Shown: piece by piece, positions 1-7,943 of the stretch | How the letters are laid out: each line of letters opens with the position of its first letter | Numbering within the stretch: the first letter of the stretch is position 1 | NCBI GenBank assembly: GCA_900470775.1 | Contig: UCBZ01000034.1 | Coordinates: forward strand, 62,001-126,000 | Length of the DNA: 64,000 bases | Origin: Hyphomicrobiales bacterium | Lineage (GTDB): Bacteria; Pseudomonadota; Alphaproteobacteria; Rhizobiales; Beijerinckiaceae | Direction: 5' to 3' | Notes under the pieces: model-generated | Database searches by the model: none | What the model was told of the DNA's origin: nothing | The model's input: only the letters and a program-made list of their open reading frames with translations | Program-made: the position numbers and the translations under genes

Positions 1-1025
1 TCTCCTATCGCACCTATCCGCATGTCGACATGTACGAGCGTACCTGGCAGGCCGCAGAACTCTTGGAAAAGGCGATAGCGGGAACCGTCACGCCGGTCTG
101 CGCGGTGGCGCGGCGGCCGATCCTCTACGCACTCGATGGCGGACGGACGACCTCGCCGCCCTTCAAGGAAATGCTGCGCCGCGGCGACGCGATCGAGGCC
201 GCTGGCGATGCGCTGGTGGTCAGCGTGCAGGCCGGGTTTTCTTCGGCCGACGTGCATGACATCGGGCCGTCCGTCGTCGTCACCGCCAATTCCCGAGCCA
301 AAGCGCAGGCTATCGCCGAAGAGCTGATGGACTACGCCTGGGAGCAGCGGCGATTCTCGTCCATCAGTTTTACGCCGCTTGCCGAAGCCATAGCCCGTGC
401 CAAGGCGGGCGAAGCCGATACCGGAGGACTATCGGGTGGCAAGCCGCTGGTGATTTCGGACTATTCCGACAATCCGGGCTCCGGCGCCTATGGCGACGCG
501 ACCAACCTGCTCCGTGCCGTGCTCGATGCCGGGCTGACGAATGTCGGCTTCCACGCGATCCGCGATCCGGAGGGGGCGCTGGCGGCCCAGGCGGCAGGTG
601 TCGGCAACTCGGTCCGTCTCAAGCTCGGCGGCAAGGTCGATCCCAACACGGGCGGGGCCCCGCTCGACCTCGACGCCCATGTCGTCGCGCTGACCGATGG
701 CCGCTTCATCTGCTACGGCCCGATGGCGGGCGGCGTCTGGCGCAATTACGGGCTTTCGGCGCTGCTGCGGGTCGACGACGTCGAGATCATCGTGATCACG
801 CATAACGGCCAGGCGACGGACACGGCGCAATTCACCTCGCTCGGCGTCGATCCGGCGCGGAAATCGACGCTGATCGTCAAGTCGATGCAGCATTTCCGCG
901 CTGCTTTCGAGCCTATTGCGCGCGAGGTGATGGAAGTGGACACTGGGGCGCTGTCCACCCGCAACTTCAAGGAGAGGCCGTACCGGAAAGTACGCCGGCC
1001 GATTTTCCCGCTCGACGACATCTGA
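1..1025 (+). CDS. M81 family metallopeptidase (MlrC-type), 5' partial
   Basis: This is the C-terminal part of an MlrC-type zinc metallopeptidase, the family named for the microcystin-degrading enzyme; most members have unknown peptide or amide substrates. The reading frame is open to the left edge. The residues before the first ATG (position 30) read YRTYPHVDM, a conserved block of the family's N-terminal domain, so that ATG is internal and the true start lies outside the window. The visible part is about 340 residues; full proteins are near 490. The C-terminal MlrC domain includes the glycine-rich GGKVDPNTGGAP region and a TARKST-like ending (DPARKSTLIVKS). It is followed on the same strand by an amidohydrolase and a peptide-type ABC transporter, which suggests hydrolysis of an imported amide or peptide. 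The substrate is unknown. Confidence 0.85.
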   Translation, partial: SYRTYPHVDMYERTWQAAELLEKAIAGTVTPVCAVARRPILYALDGGRTTSPPFKEMLRRGDAIEAAGDALVVSVQAGFSSADVHDIGPSVVVTANSRAKAQAIAEELMDYAWEQRRFSSISFTPLAEAIARAKAGEADTGGLSGGKPLVISDYSDNPGSGAYGDATNLLRAVLDAGLTNVGFHAIRDPEGALAAQAAGVGNSVRLKLGGKVDPNTGGAPLDLDAHVVALTDGRFICYGPMAGGVWRNYGLSALLRVDDVEIIVITHNGQATDTAQFTSLGVDPARKSTLIVKSMQHFRAAFEPIAREVMEVDTGALSTRNFKERPYRKVRRPIFPLDDI

Positions 1026-1077
1026 GGACGACCGGCCAGCAAGTGCCGGCGGCGACAAGGCGACAGGAGGAACAGCG

Positions 1078-1119
1078 ATGATCAAGGCGAATGTCCCGGC
1101 ACGTGGGGCGCGGCGATGA
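1078..1119 (+). CDS. Possible 13-codon leader ORF overlapping the amidohydrolase start
   Basis: A short ORF (MIKANVPARGARR, then TGA) starts 7 bases after a perfect AGGAGG Shine-Dalgarno sequence at 1065-1070. Its stop overlaps the ATG of the next gene as ATGA at 1116-1119. This is the strongest ribosome-binding site in the region, and it points at this small ORF and not at the amidohydrolase start. It may act as a translational-coupling leader. Alternatively, the amidohydrolase start may be mis-assigned or there may be a frameshift; the 13 residues do not resemble an amidohydrolase N-terminus. Confidence 0.4.
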   Translation: MIKANVPARGARR

Positions 1120-2747
1120 GCGTGCAGGCCGATATCGTCCTGAGGAACGGTCCAATCTGGTGCGGCTATGAGGAGGGCACGGTCGAGGCGCTGGCGCTCT
1201 GGCGGGGCAGGGTGCTGGCAGTGGGCCGCGAGGCTGAGATCGCTGCATTGACCGGGCCTGAAACCCGCGTGATCGACCTGAAGGGGCGGCTGGCGACGCC
1301 TGGCCTCAACGATTCCCATCTCCACCTGATCTCGCTGGGGATGACGATGGACTGGGTCGATGCCAAGCCCGCCGCCGCCCCCACGCTGGAGAGCCTGCTC
1401 GGCGCCATCGCGGAGCGCGCGGCCAAGGCCAAGCCCGGCGAGTGGATCATGTCGCGCGGCTACGACCAGACCAAGCTCGATGTCGGCCGCCACCCCTATC
1501 GCGAGGAACTCGACAAGGCGTCGCCGAACAATCCGGTCGTCCTGGTGCGCGCCTGCGGCCACATCTGGATCTGCAATTCGCAGGCGCTGGCCCTGGCCGG
1601 GATCGACGAGACGACGCCTCCGCCGTCGGATGGGCTAATCGAGCAGCAGAACGGCCGGCTGACCGGTCTTCTGGCCGAGAACGGCTCTGCCAGGGTCCGG
1701 GCCGCTATCCCCGTGCCGACAGAGGAGGATCTCGTGGCCGGGATCGAGCGCGGCGGGAATTACCTGCTCTCGCTCGGCATTACGAGTTGCATGGACGCGG
1801 CCGTCGGCCAGAAGGCCGGCTTCGCCGAGATCGCCGTCTACCACCGAGCCAAGCGCGATGGCCGCCTGCCGGTGCGGACCTGGCTCACCTTGCTCGGCGA
1901 CGATGGCCGCTCGATTGTGCCGCAATGCCATGCGGCCGGCCTGATCTCGGGCACCGGCGACGACATGCTGATGATCGGCGCGGTCAAACTCTTCCTCGAC
2001 GGCTCGGCCGGCGGGCGCACCGCTTGGATGTCGAAACCCTATCTTGGCGAGGACGAGACCACAGGGGTCCAAATGAAAGAGGACGCCGATCTGGAGCGCG
2101 AGGTGATGGATGCGCACCGGAAGGGTTACCAGCTCGCCTGCCACGCCATCGGCGATGCCGCGATTGAGCAGTTGATCACCGCCTATGAGAAGGCGCTGGC
2201 CGCCTATCCGGATCCCGATCGGCGCCACCGGATCGAGCATTGCGGCTTCTCGACGCCGCAGCAGCACGAGCGGATGATCGCGGCTGGCATCTATCCCTGC
2301 CCGCAGCAGGCGTTCATCCACGATTTCGGTGATGCCTATGTGAAGGTGCTCGGTCCGGAGCGCGCCCTTCCGAGCTATCCGCTCGGCACCTGGTTCAGGC
2401 TCGGCCTGAAGCCTGCGACCGGGAGCGACGCGCCGGTCTGCGACCCCGATCCGTTCCCCAATTTCCACGCCATGATCACCCGCAAGACCTGGCGCGGCAC
2501 AGTGATGGATGCAGGCGAGCGCGTCTCGCCGGAGCAGGCTTTGCAGGCCTATACCGAGCACGGCGCCTTCTCGCAGAAGCAGGAGGCGGTGAAGGGCCGT
2601 CTCGTGCCAGGCTATCTCGCCGATGTCGCGGTCTTCTCGCGCAATCTGCTTACGGCAGACCCGGAAGAGATCCTGCACGACACGCGCTGCGATCTCACGA
2701 TCCGGGGTGGCGAGGTGGTCTTCGAGCGCGAGGGTGCTGCCGGCTGA
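1116..2747 (+). CDS. Amidohydrolase family 3 protein (YtcJ-like)
   Basis: A 543-residue metal-dependent hydrolase of the YtcJ/amidohydrolase-3 family, cytoplasmic, probably cleaving an amide or related C-N bond of an unknown substrate. The N-terminal beta-sandwich leads into the metal motif NDSHLHL (His68 and His70). Later metal or active-site blocks are ACHAIGDAAIEQ, HRIEHCGF and TGSDAPVCDPDPF near the C-terminus, where the Asp is the usual catalytic base. Length is normal for the family (520-560). The start overlaps the stop of a 13-codon ORF, which suggests translational coupling. The gene lies between an MlrC peptidase and a family-5 solute-binding protein on the same strand, so it probably processes the imported substrate. 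Confidence 0.85.
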   Translation: MSVQADIVLRNGPIWCGYEEGTVEALALWRGRVLAVGREAEIAALTGPETRVIDLKGRLATPGLNDSHLHLISLGMTMDWVDAKPAAAPTLESLLGAIAERAAKAKPGEWIMSRGYDQTKLDVGRHPYREELDKASPNNPVVLVRACGHIWICNSQALALAGIDETTPPPSDGLIEQQNGRLTGLLAENGSARVRAAIPVPTEEDLVAGIERGGNYLLSLGITSCMDAAVGQKAGFAEIAVYHRAKRDGRLPVRTWLTLLGDDGRSIVPQCHAAGLISGTGDDMLMIGAVKLFLDGSAGGRTAWMSKPYLGEDETTGVQMKEDADLEREVMDAHRKGYQLACHAIGDAAIEQLITAYEKALAAYPDPDRRHRIEHCGFSTPQQHERMIAAGIYPCPQQAFIHDFGDAYVKVLGPERALPSYPLGTWFRLGLKPATGSDAPVCDPDPFPNFHAMITRKTWRGTVMDAGERVSPEQALQAYTEHGAFSQKQEAVKGRLVPGYLADVAVFSRNLLTADPEEILHDTRCDLTIRGGEVVFEREGAAG

Positions 2748-2871
2748 TCGCAAGAAATCGGCAAGGCGCGGAGGCCTGGAGAAATCCGATCCAACCGCTC
2801 CTGCTGCAATCAAGAGCCCAGCCCGAGCGATGAGCGCTCAGGCGAGGCCATATGTAGGGAGAGGATCTGCA

Positions 2872-4464
2872 ATGCTCAAGAAACTGGTATTCACAACGGC
2901 ACTGACGCTGGCGGCGTTCACGCTGCAATCGCAGGCGCAGGAGCCACGCCGGGGCGGAACGATCCGTTTCACCGCGCCCTACGCCGCCTCGTTTGTCAGC
3001 AATGACAGCCACGTCTCGAACCAGATCCAGGACGAGATCTACGGCTACGCGCTGCACCGCACGCTCTACAAATGGGATTCGACCAACAACAAGCCGGTTC
3101 TGGAACTCGCCAAGAGCGTGACCACCTCGGCCGACGGCCTCGTCCACACCTTCAAGCTGCGCGATGATGCGCTCTTCCATAACGGCCGCAAGATGACGGC
3201 CGACGACATCATCTGGAGCTATACGCGCCTGATGGATGCTTCCAAGAACTACCCCGGCGCCGCCTACATTCGGCGGATCAAGGGCGCGATCGACGTCCAG
3301 AACGGCGCCTCGAAAGAGATATCCGGGCTGAAGAAGATCGCCGATTTCACCCTGGAGATCACACTGATCGAAAAGGGCGAGCCGGGCTTCCTGTTCCGCA
3401 CGGCGACCACGTCGATCCTGCCGGCGAAGGAGGCCCAGGACCCGAACTTCTTCAACAAGCCGATCGGTCTCGGACCCTTCAAGTTCGTCGAGCATGTCCC
3501 CGGCTCACGCATGGTGTTCGAGCGCTGGGAGAAGTTCTATGTCGCTGGCAAGCCCTATGCCGACAGGCTGCTAATCTCGCCGATGGGCGAGGCCGCGGCG
3601 CGCGACGTCGCCTTTCGCAACAAGGAGATCGACGTCTCGATCCTGGGGCCGTCGCAATATGTCGCCTACCAGGCCGATGCCAATCTCAAGAAGGGCATCC
3701 TTGAGGTCGCGGAGGTGTTCACCCGCAACATGGGCATGAACCCGACCTACAAGCCCTTCTCCGACAAGCGTGTGCGCCAGGCCATCAACCATGCCATCGA
3801 CGCCGACCTGATCATCTCTCGGCTGGTGCGCAACAAGGCCTATCGCGCGACGAGCTGGCTGCCCTTGTCCTCGCCCGCCTATGACAAGGCACTGAAGCCC
3901 TACGCCTTCGATCCCGAGAAAGCCAAGAAGCTCCTGACCGAGGCCGGCTATCCGGATGGGTTCGAGTTCGAATGGACCGCGAGCCCCAATGAGAGCTGGG
4001 GCGTGCCGATCGTCGAAGCGACCATCCCGATGCTGGCCAAGGTCGGCATCAAGGTCAAGGTGAAGCCGGTGGAAGGTTCGGCGCTGGGCGGTATCGTCGC
4101 GAAGGGCGATTTCCAGGCCTATATCTGGTCCAACACCTCCGGCCCCGATCCGCTCACGCAGATGAAGTGCTTCTACTCGAAGACGCCGCGCAGCGCCTGC
4201 AACTACACGACCTTCAGCAATCCGGAAGTGGACAAGCTGATTGACGAGGCCGGCGCGACGGACGATCTCGCCAAGCGCAACGAAATCCTGAAGAAGGCTA
4301 ACGCCATCGTCTATGACGAGGCCCCGGTGTGGTTCTTCAATTACAACAAGGCCGTCTTGGCCCATCAGCCCTGGCTCCACGGCCTGCAACCGAACGCCAC
4401 GGAACTGGCCCTGCAGTATTACGAGGATCTTTGGGTCGACGCATCGTCGCCTGCTGCCAAGTAA
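2872..4464 (+). CDS. ABC transporter substrate-binding protein, family 5 (peptide/DppA type)
   Basis: A 530-residue periplasmic binding protein of the SBP_bac_5 family, which delivers peptides, opines or related solutes to a Dpp/Opp-type permease. The ORF is open further upstream, but this ATG is chosen because GGGAGAGGA lies about 6 bases before it and a clear Sec signal peptide follows (MLKKLV, a hydrophobic stretch, then QSQAQ; cleavage near residue 22-24). The mature part begins with RRGGTIRF, typical of the family, and contains the signature region HNGRKMTADDIIWSYTRL. Two permease genes follow at once. The ATPase genes are not in the window and may lie to the left or elsewhere. Confidence 0.88.
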   Translation: MLKKLVFTTALTLAAFTLQSQAQEPRRGGTIRFTAPYAASFVSNDSHVSNQIQDEIYGYALHRTLYKWDSTNNKPVLELAKSVTTSADGLVHTFKLRDDALFHNGRKMTADDIIWSYTRLMDASKNYPGAAYIRRIKGAIDVQNGASKEISGLKKIADFTLEITLIEKGEPGFLFRTATTSILPAKEAQDPNFFNKPIGLGPFKFVEHVPGSRMVFERWEKFYVAGKPYADRLLISPMGEAAARDVAFRNKEIDVSILGPSQYVAYQADANLKKGILEVAEVFTRNMGMNPTYKPFSDKRVRQAINHAIDADLIISRLVRNKAYRATSWLPLSSPAYDKALKPYAFDPEKAKKLLTEAGYPDGFEFEWTASPNESWGVPIVEATIPMLAKVGIKVKVKPVEGSALGGIVAKGDFQAYIWSNTSGPDPLTQMKCFYSKTPRSACNYTTFSNPEVDKLIDEAGATDDLAKRNEILKKANAIVYDEAPVWFFNYNKAVLAHQPWLHGLQPNATELALQYYEDLWVDASSPAAK

Positions 4465-4481
4465 TACCGATCAGACCCAAA

Positions 4482-4513
4482 ACCCGGTACCTGGCGGCCC
4501 TTGGGCGCCGGGT
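4482..4513 (+). promoter_or_regulatory. Imperfect stem-loop between binding protein and permease
   Basis: An interrupted inverted repeat (ACCC 4482-4485 with GGGT 4510-4513; GGCG 4493-4496 with CGCC 4506-4509) sits in the 69-base gap between the binding-protein and permease genes. ABC operons often carry such a hairpin to protect the binding-protein transcript and lower permease expression. No T-tract follows, so it is unlikely to be a full terminator. Confidence 0.28.
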
Positions 4514-4533
4514 ATCGTGGCCAGGAGCGAGCC

Positions 4534-5469
4534 ATGCTGCCCTATGTCATCCGGCGCCTGATCCAGTCGGTGCCGATCCTGCTCGCGGTCGCAGGGCTCG
4601 TCTTCGTGATGTTCAGCGTCATCCCGGGCGATTTCGCCTCGACGCAGATGGCCGACGGGCGTTCCGTGGTGGACGCCGAGCAGGTCGCGCGGATGAACAC
4701 GCAATTCGGGCTGGACGACCCTGTGCATATCCGCTTCGCCAACTATGTGGGCAAGCTGCTGACGCTGGATCTGGGAACGTCCTTCAGAACGCGGCAGCCG
4801 GTGATCAACTCGCTGCTGGAGCGGATCTGGCCAAGCTTGCAACTCGCTATGGCCGCGATGCTGTTTGCGATCGGTGTCGGCGTTCCGCTCGGATTCTTGG
4901 CGGCATTGAAGCCGGGCGGCTGGCTCGACATGCAATCGATGATCGTGGCCGTATCGGGCCTGTCGCTGCCGCAGTTCTGGCTCGGGCTGATGCTGATGTA
5001 CGGCTTTGCGCTGATACTCGGCTGGTTTCCGAGCTTTGGCTACGGTGACGGCAATCCGCGCTATCTCGTCTTGCCGGCCGTGGCGCTCGGCGTGGCCCCC
5101 CTTGCACTCCTGGCCCGCACGACACGTGCGGCCGTGCTGGAGGTCATGAACGCCGATTTCGTGCGGACCGCGCGCGCCAAAGGCAACAGTGAAGCGCGCG
5201 TCATGCGCTGGCACGTGGCGCGAAACGCGGCCGTCATTGTGCTCACGACGCTGGGCCTCCAGTTCGGCTCGATCATGGGCGGTGCCGTCGTGATCGAGAA
5301 GCTGTTCGCCTGGCCCGGCATCGGCTCGCTGTTGGTGGATAGCGTCTCCCTGCGCGACATTCCGGTGGTCCAGGCCTGCATTCTCCTGCTCGTGCTCTTC
5401 TTCCTCATCGTGAACATCATCGTGGACGTGCTTTGCGCCCTGATCGATCCACGCATCAAGTACACGTAA
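4534..5469 (+). CDS. ABC transporter permease (DppB type)
   Basis: A 311-residue inner-membrane permease of the DppB/OppB class. The ATG at this position is preferred over an in-frame upstream one because CAGGAG lies 7 bases before it and the protein then begins MLPYVIRRLIQ, the classical DppB N-terminus. The first membrane helix covers residues about 8-30, followed by a periplasmic loop with VIPGDFAS and several further helices. The EAA-type loop that contacts the ATPase is RTARAKGNSEARVMRWHV. It pairs with the DppC-type permease that follows after 14 bases. Confidence 0.88.
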   Translation: MLPYVIRRLIQSVPILLAVAGLVFVMFSVIPGDFASTQMADGRSVVDAEQVARMNTQFGLDDPVHIRFANYVGKLLTLDLGTSFRTRQPVINSLLERIWPSLQLAMAAMLFAIGVGVPLGFLAALKPGGWLDMQSMIVAVSGLSLPQFWLGLMLMYGFALILGWFPSFGYGDGNPRYLVLPAVALGVAPLALLARTTRAAVLEVMNADFVRTARAKGNSEARVMRWHVARNAAVIVLTTLGLQFGSIMGGAVVIEKLFAWPGIGSLLVDSVSLRDIPVVQACILLLVLFFLIVNIIVDVLCALIDPRIKYT

Positions 5470-5483
5470 GGTTGGGGAAGCAG

Positions 5484-6305
5484 ATGAAATTCCGGGCGAA
5501 TCTCTGGATCGGCGGCGTGCTCTTCGCCGCCATCGTCATCGGCGGGGCGCTGGCGCCATGGCTCGCCCATACCGACCCCGTCATGGATGCCAACCTGATG
5601 AATGCCGAGGTCTCTCCTGGCAGCGAGTTCTGGTTCGGCACCGATTCGCAGGGCCGCGACATCTATAGCCGCGTGCTGTACGGCGCGCGCATCTCGCTGA
5701 CGGTCGGCATCGTCTCGCAGATGATCAACACGGTCATCGGCGTGGCGCTGGGCATGTCCGCTGGATATTTCGGCGGCTGGTGGGACGATTTCGTCAACGG
5801 CTTGACCAATCTGATGCTGTCGATCCCGTCGCTCATCTTCGCGCTCGCGATCATGGCGATCCTGCAGCCCGGCCTGACCAGTCTGCTGATCGCGCTCGGG
5901 CTGACCAACTGGTCCTATACCTGCCGCCTCTCGCGGGCGGCGACCTTGTCGATCAAGCAGCAGGGCTATGTCGAGGCCGCCCGCTCGTTCGGCAGCGGCA
6001 ATACCCGGATCATGCTGACGCAGATTCTGCCCAACATCGCCGGACCGATTATCGTGATTGGCACGCTGGGGATGGGCGGGGCCGTGCTGGCCGAGGCGGC
6101 ATTGTCGTTCCTAGGCCTGGGTATCCGGCCGCCCTTTCCCAGCTGGGGCAGCATGCTTTCCGATGCGCGTGACCAGATCACCACGGCGCCCTGGATCTCG
6201 ATCTTCCCGGGTCTGGCGATCTTCCTGACGGTGCTCGGGCTCAACCTTTTGGGCGACGGGCTGCGCGACATCCTCGACCCCCATTCGCAGTTTCGCAAAG
6301 CCTGA
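5484..6305 (+). CDS. ABC transporter permease (DppC type)
   Basis: A 273-residue inner-membrane permease of the DppC/OppC class and partner of the DppB-type protein just upstream. The start is set by GGGGAAG at 5474-5480 and by homology (MKFRANLWIGG). The sequence shows the GTDSQGRDIYSRVLYGAR block found near the start of nearly all DppC proteins. An EAA loop (AARSFGSGNTRIMLTQILPN) is followed by ALSFLGLGIRPPFPSWG. It ends with ILDPHSQFRKA. With the upstream binding protein it forms an importer that lacks its two ATP-binding subunits in this window. Confidence 0.88.
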   Translation: MKFRANLWIGGVLFAAIVIGGALAPWLAHTDPVMDANLMNAEVSPGSEFWFGTDSQGRDIYSRVLYGARISLTVGIVSQMINTVIGVALGMSAGYFGGWWDDFVNGLTNLMLSIPSLIFALAIMAILQPGLTSLLIALGLTNWSYTCRLSRAATLSIKQQGYVEAARSFGSGNTRIMLTQILPNIAGPIIVIGTLGMGGAVLAEAALSFLGLGIRPPFPSWGSMLSDARDQITTAPWISIFPGLAIFLTVLGLNLLGDGLRDILDPHSQFRKA

Positions 6306-6339
6306 CGGCGCGCTGCCACATTCGGAAAAATCAGACGAT

Positions 6340-7311
6340 ATGACGACGCAATCTCCACCTGCCGACGCACGCGATGATGGGCCGCTGGAAAGCGTCAGCT
6401 TTCATGGCCTCAAGGCCGGCCCGAAGCTGATCGTACTCGGTGCCGTCCACGGCAATGAGGGCTGCGGCCCGGCCGCGATCAATCGCGTCATCACGGAGTG
6501 TCGCTCGGGCGCGTTGAGCGTGCTGCGCGGAGAAGTCACTTTCGTGCCGGTCGCCAATCCCAAAGCGCGGCGGCAGAATACGCGCGAGGGCGACCGCAAC
6601 CTCAATCGCGATATGCGGGAGCGGCCTCAGCCGAGCGACAACGAGGACCGGATTGGCAATCGGCTCTGCGCGCTGCTGCGCGAGCATGACGTCCTGCTCG
6701 ATGTGCATTCCTTCAAGGGCGAGGGCGAGCCCTTCGTTTTCTTTGGGCCGCAGGACAATACGGGTCCTCTCGAAGCGTTTCGTCATGCGCAGGCGGAAGC
6801 AGCCTTTGCCGCCTGCCTGGGCACCAGCATTCTGATCCATGGCTGGCTCGAGATTTATGTTAGGCTGATCGCGGCGCGCGAGCGGCTGAACCTGCCGCGC
6901 CTTGCGGTAACCCAGGGTTTCGGCACGACGGAATACATGCGCTTCGCCGGAGGCTATGGCGTCACGCTTGAATGCGGACAGCATGACGATCCGGCCTCTA
7001 TCGATGTCGGTTATGCCGCTATCCGCAATGCGCTGGCGCATCTTGGCTTGATCGATGCTCCAAGGTCGTCAGTGCCGCGGCCGAAGGTGATCCACATGTC
7101 GGGTCTGGTGATCTGTGAAGCCCATGGCGACCGCGTCGAAGGCGACTGGAAAACAGGCGAGGTCATTACGGCCGGCCAGCCGATCGCCCGCCGAGCCGAT
7201 GGCGAGGTGCTTCTTGCCTCGCGCGACGGCTTTGCCATCTTCCCGAACAGGACGCCCAAGCCAGGGGAGGCAGTCATCTATCTGGGCGAGGCCAGCTCAC
7301 GCCCGGTCTAG
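6340..7311 (+). CDS. Succinylglutamate desuccinylase/aspartoacylase family deacylase
   Basis: A 323-residue zinc-dependent deacylase of the M14-like AstE/AspA family, which hydrolyses N-acyl amino acids. Zinc ligands can be read as His37 and Glu40 in GAVHGNEGCGP and His123 in DVHSFKG. The substrate-binding segment NPKARRQNTREGDRNLNRD is intact, and the likely catalytic Glu is in GVTLECGQHDD. The C-terminal third is a small beta domain. It starts 34 bases after the permease on the same strand and is probably the last gene of the operon. Together with the MlrC and YtcJ hydrolases it suggests catabolism of an acylated amino acid or peptide. The exact substrate cannot be told. Confidence 0.8.
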   Translation: MTTQSPPADARDDGPLESVSFHGLKAGPKLIVLGAVHGNEGCGPAAINRVITECRSGALSVLRGEVTFVPVANPKARRQNTREGDRNLNRDMRERPQPSDNEDRIGNRLCALLREHDVLLDVHSFKGEGEPFVFFGPQDNTGPLEAFRHAQAEAAFAACLGTSILIHGWLEIYVRLIAARERLNLPRLAVTQGFGTTEYMRFAGGYGVTLECGQHDDPASIDVGYAAIRNALAHLGLIDAPRSSVPRPKVIHMSGLVICEAHGDRVEGDWKTGEVITAGQPIARRADGEVLLASRDGFAIFPNRTPKPGEAVIYLGEASSRPV

Positions 7312-7439
7312 AGCGTTGGACTTCAACCCGGGATCGTTTGGCGTGAGAGAGAGTTTCGCGGAGACGCTCCTGCGGCATGTCGCGTTTCAAGGCCGCGTTG
7401 CCGGCCGTCAAGGCAACTCAGCCGTCACGACAGGTAGCG

Positions 7440-7760
7440 ATAGTTCACTTGCACTCCGCGCCATTGTGATGGAGCGCCTCCACAGCCCCTTTGACTGCCG
7501 CCGTCAAAAAGCTGACCCTGAGCTGCGCGGTGACGCCGAGGCGGCGAGTGTTCCCTGAGAGTTCGGCATCGACGCGCTATCCGCGAACGCGGCCTCCAGC
7601 GCTGCTACGAGGTCATCAATGGCGACGACGCGCCGGCGAGACGCTGAACGCGATCGCCTTTTCCTTCGGTTTCCGCCGCGAGGCGCGTTTCAGCCCGCTT
7701 TCAAGGACCGCTTCGGCATGGCGCTGCGCGAACTGCAGGCCGTCGCCCGCCAACGCGGCA
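7440..7760 (+). pseudogene. Remnant of an AraC-family regulator (DNA-binding domain broken over three frames)
   Basis: No intact gene lies between 7312 and 7943, but pieces of an AraC-type DNA-binding domain can be read in order in different frames. These are ADPELRGDAEAASV (about 7505-7550), IRERGLQRCYEVINGDD (about 7581-7630), LNAIAFSFGFRREARFS (about 7641-7692) and AFKDRFGMALREL (about 7697-7738). In an intact AraC protein these segments are contiguous: first helix, IRERRL linker, second HTH, and the FKxRFGxxPxEL end. Frame changes and a small deletion separate them, so this is decayed. The upstream part (7312-7440) shows nothing recognisable. Confidence 0.6.
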
Positions 7761-7943
7761 TCGACATGCTGCTGCCGACAGCGGTCGGGTGGCGCTGGAC
7801 CGTCTACAGAGGCTGGGGCGTTGATGAGAGTTCGTCAGCTATCGCCGTTGCCAGAGCGCGATTCTTCAGATCTGAGCCAGAGCGCCTTGCGGAGCTTCGA
7901 CGACAACGCCTTCATCCTGATCAATTGAGCGACCCGCTCGCCA

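Noticed and set aside
429..1562. Long open frame on the minus strand opposite the MlrC and amidohydrolase genes
   Set aside because: It spans the ends of two recognisable plus-strand genes, has low-complexity Arg/Ala/Gly-rich content and no family motifs. GC-rich DNA produces such antisense frames routinely.
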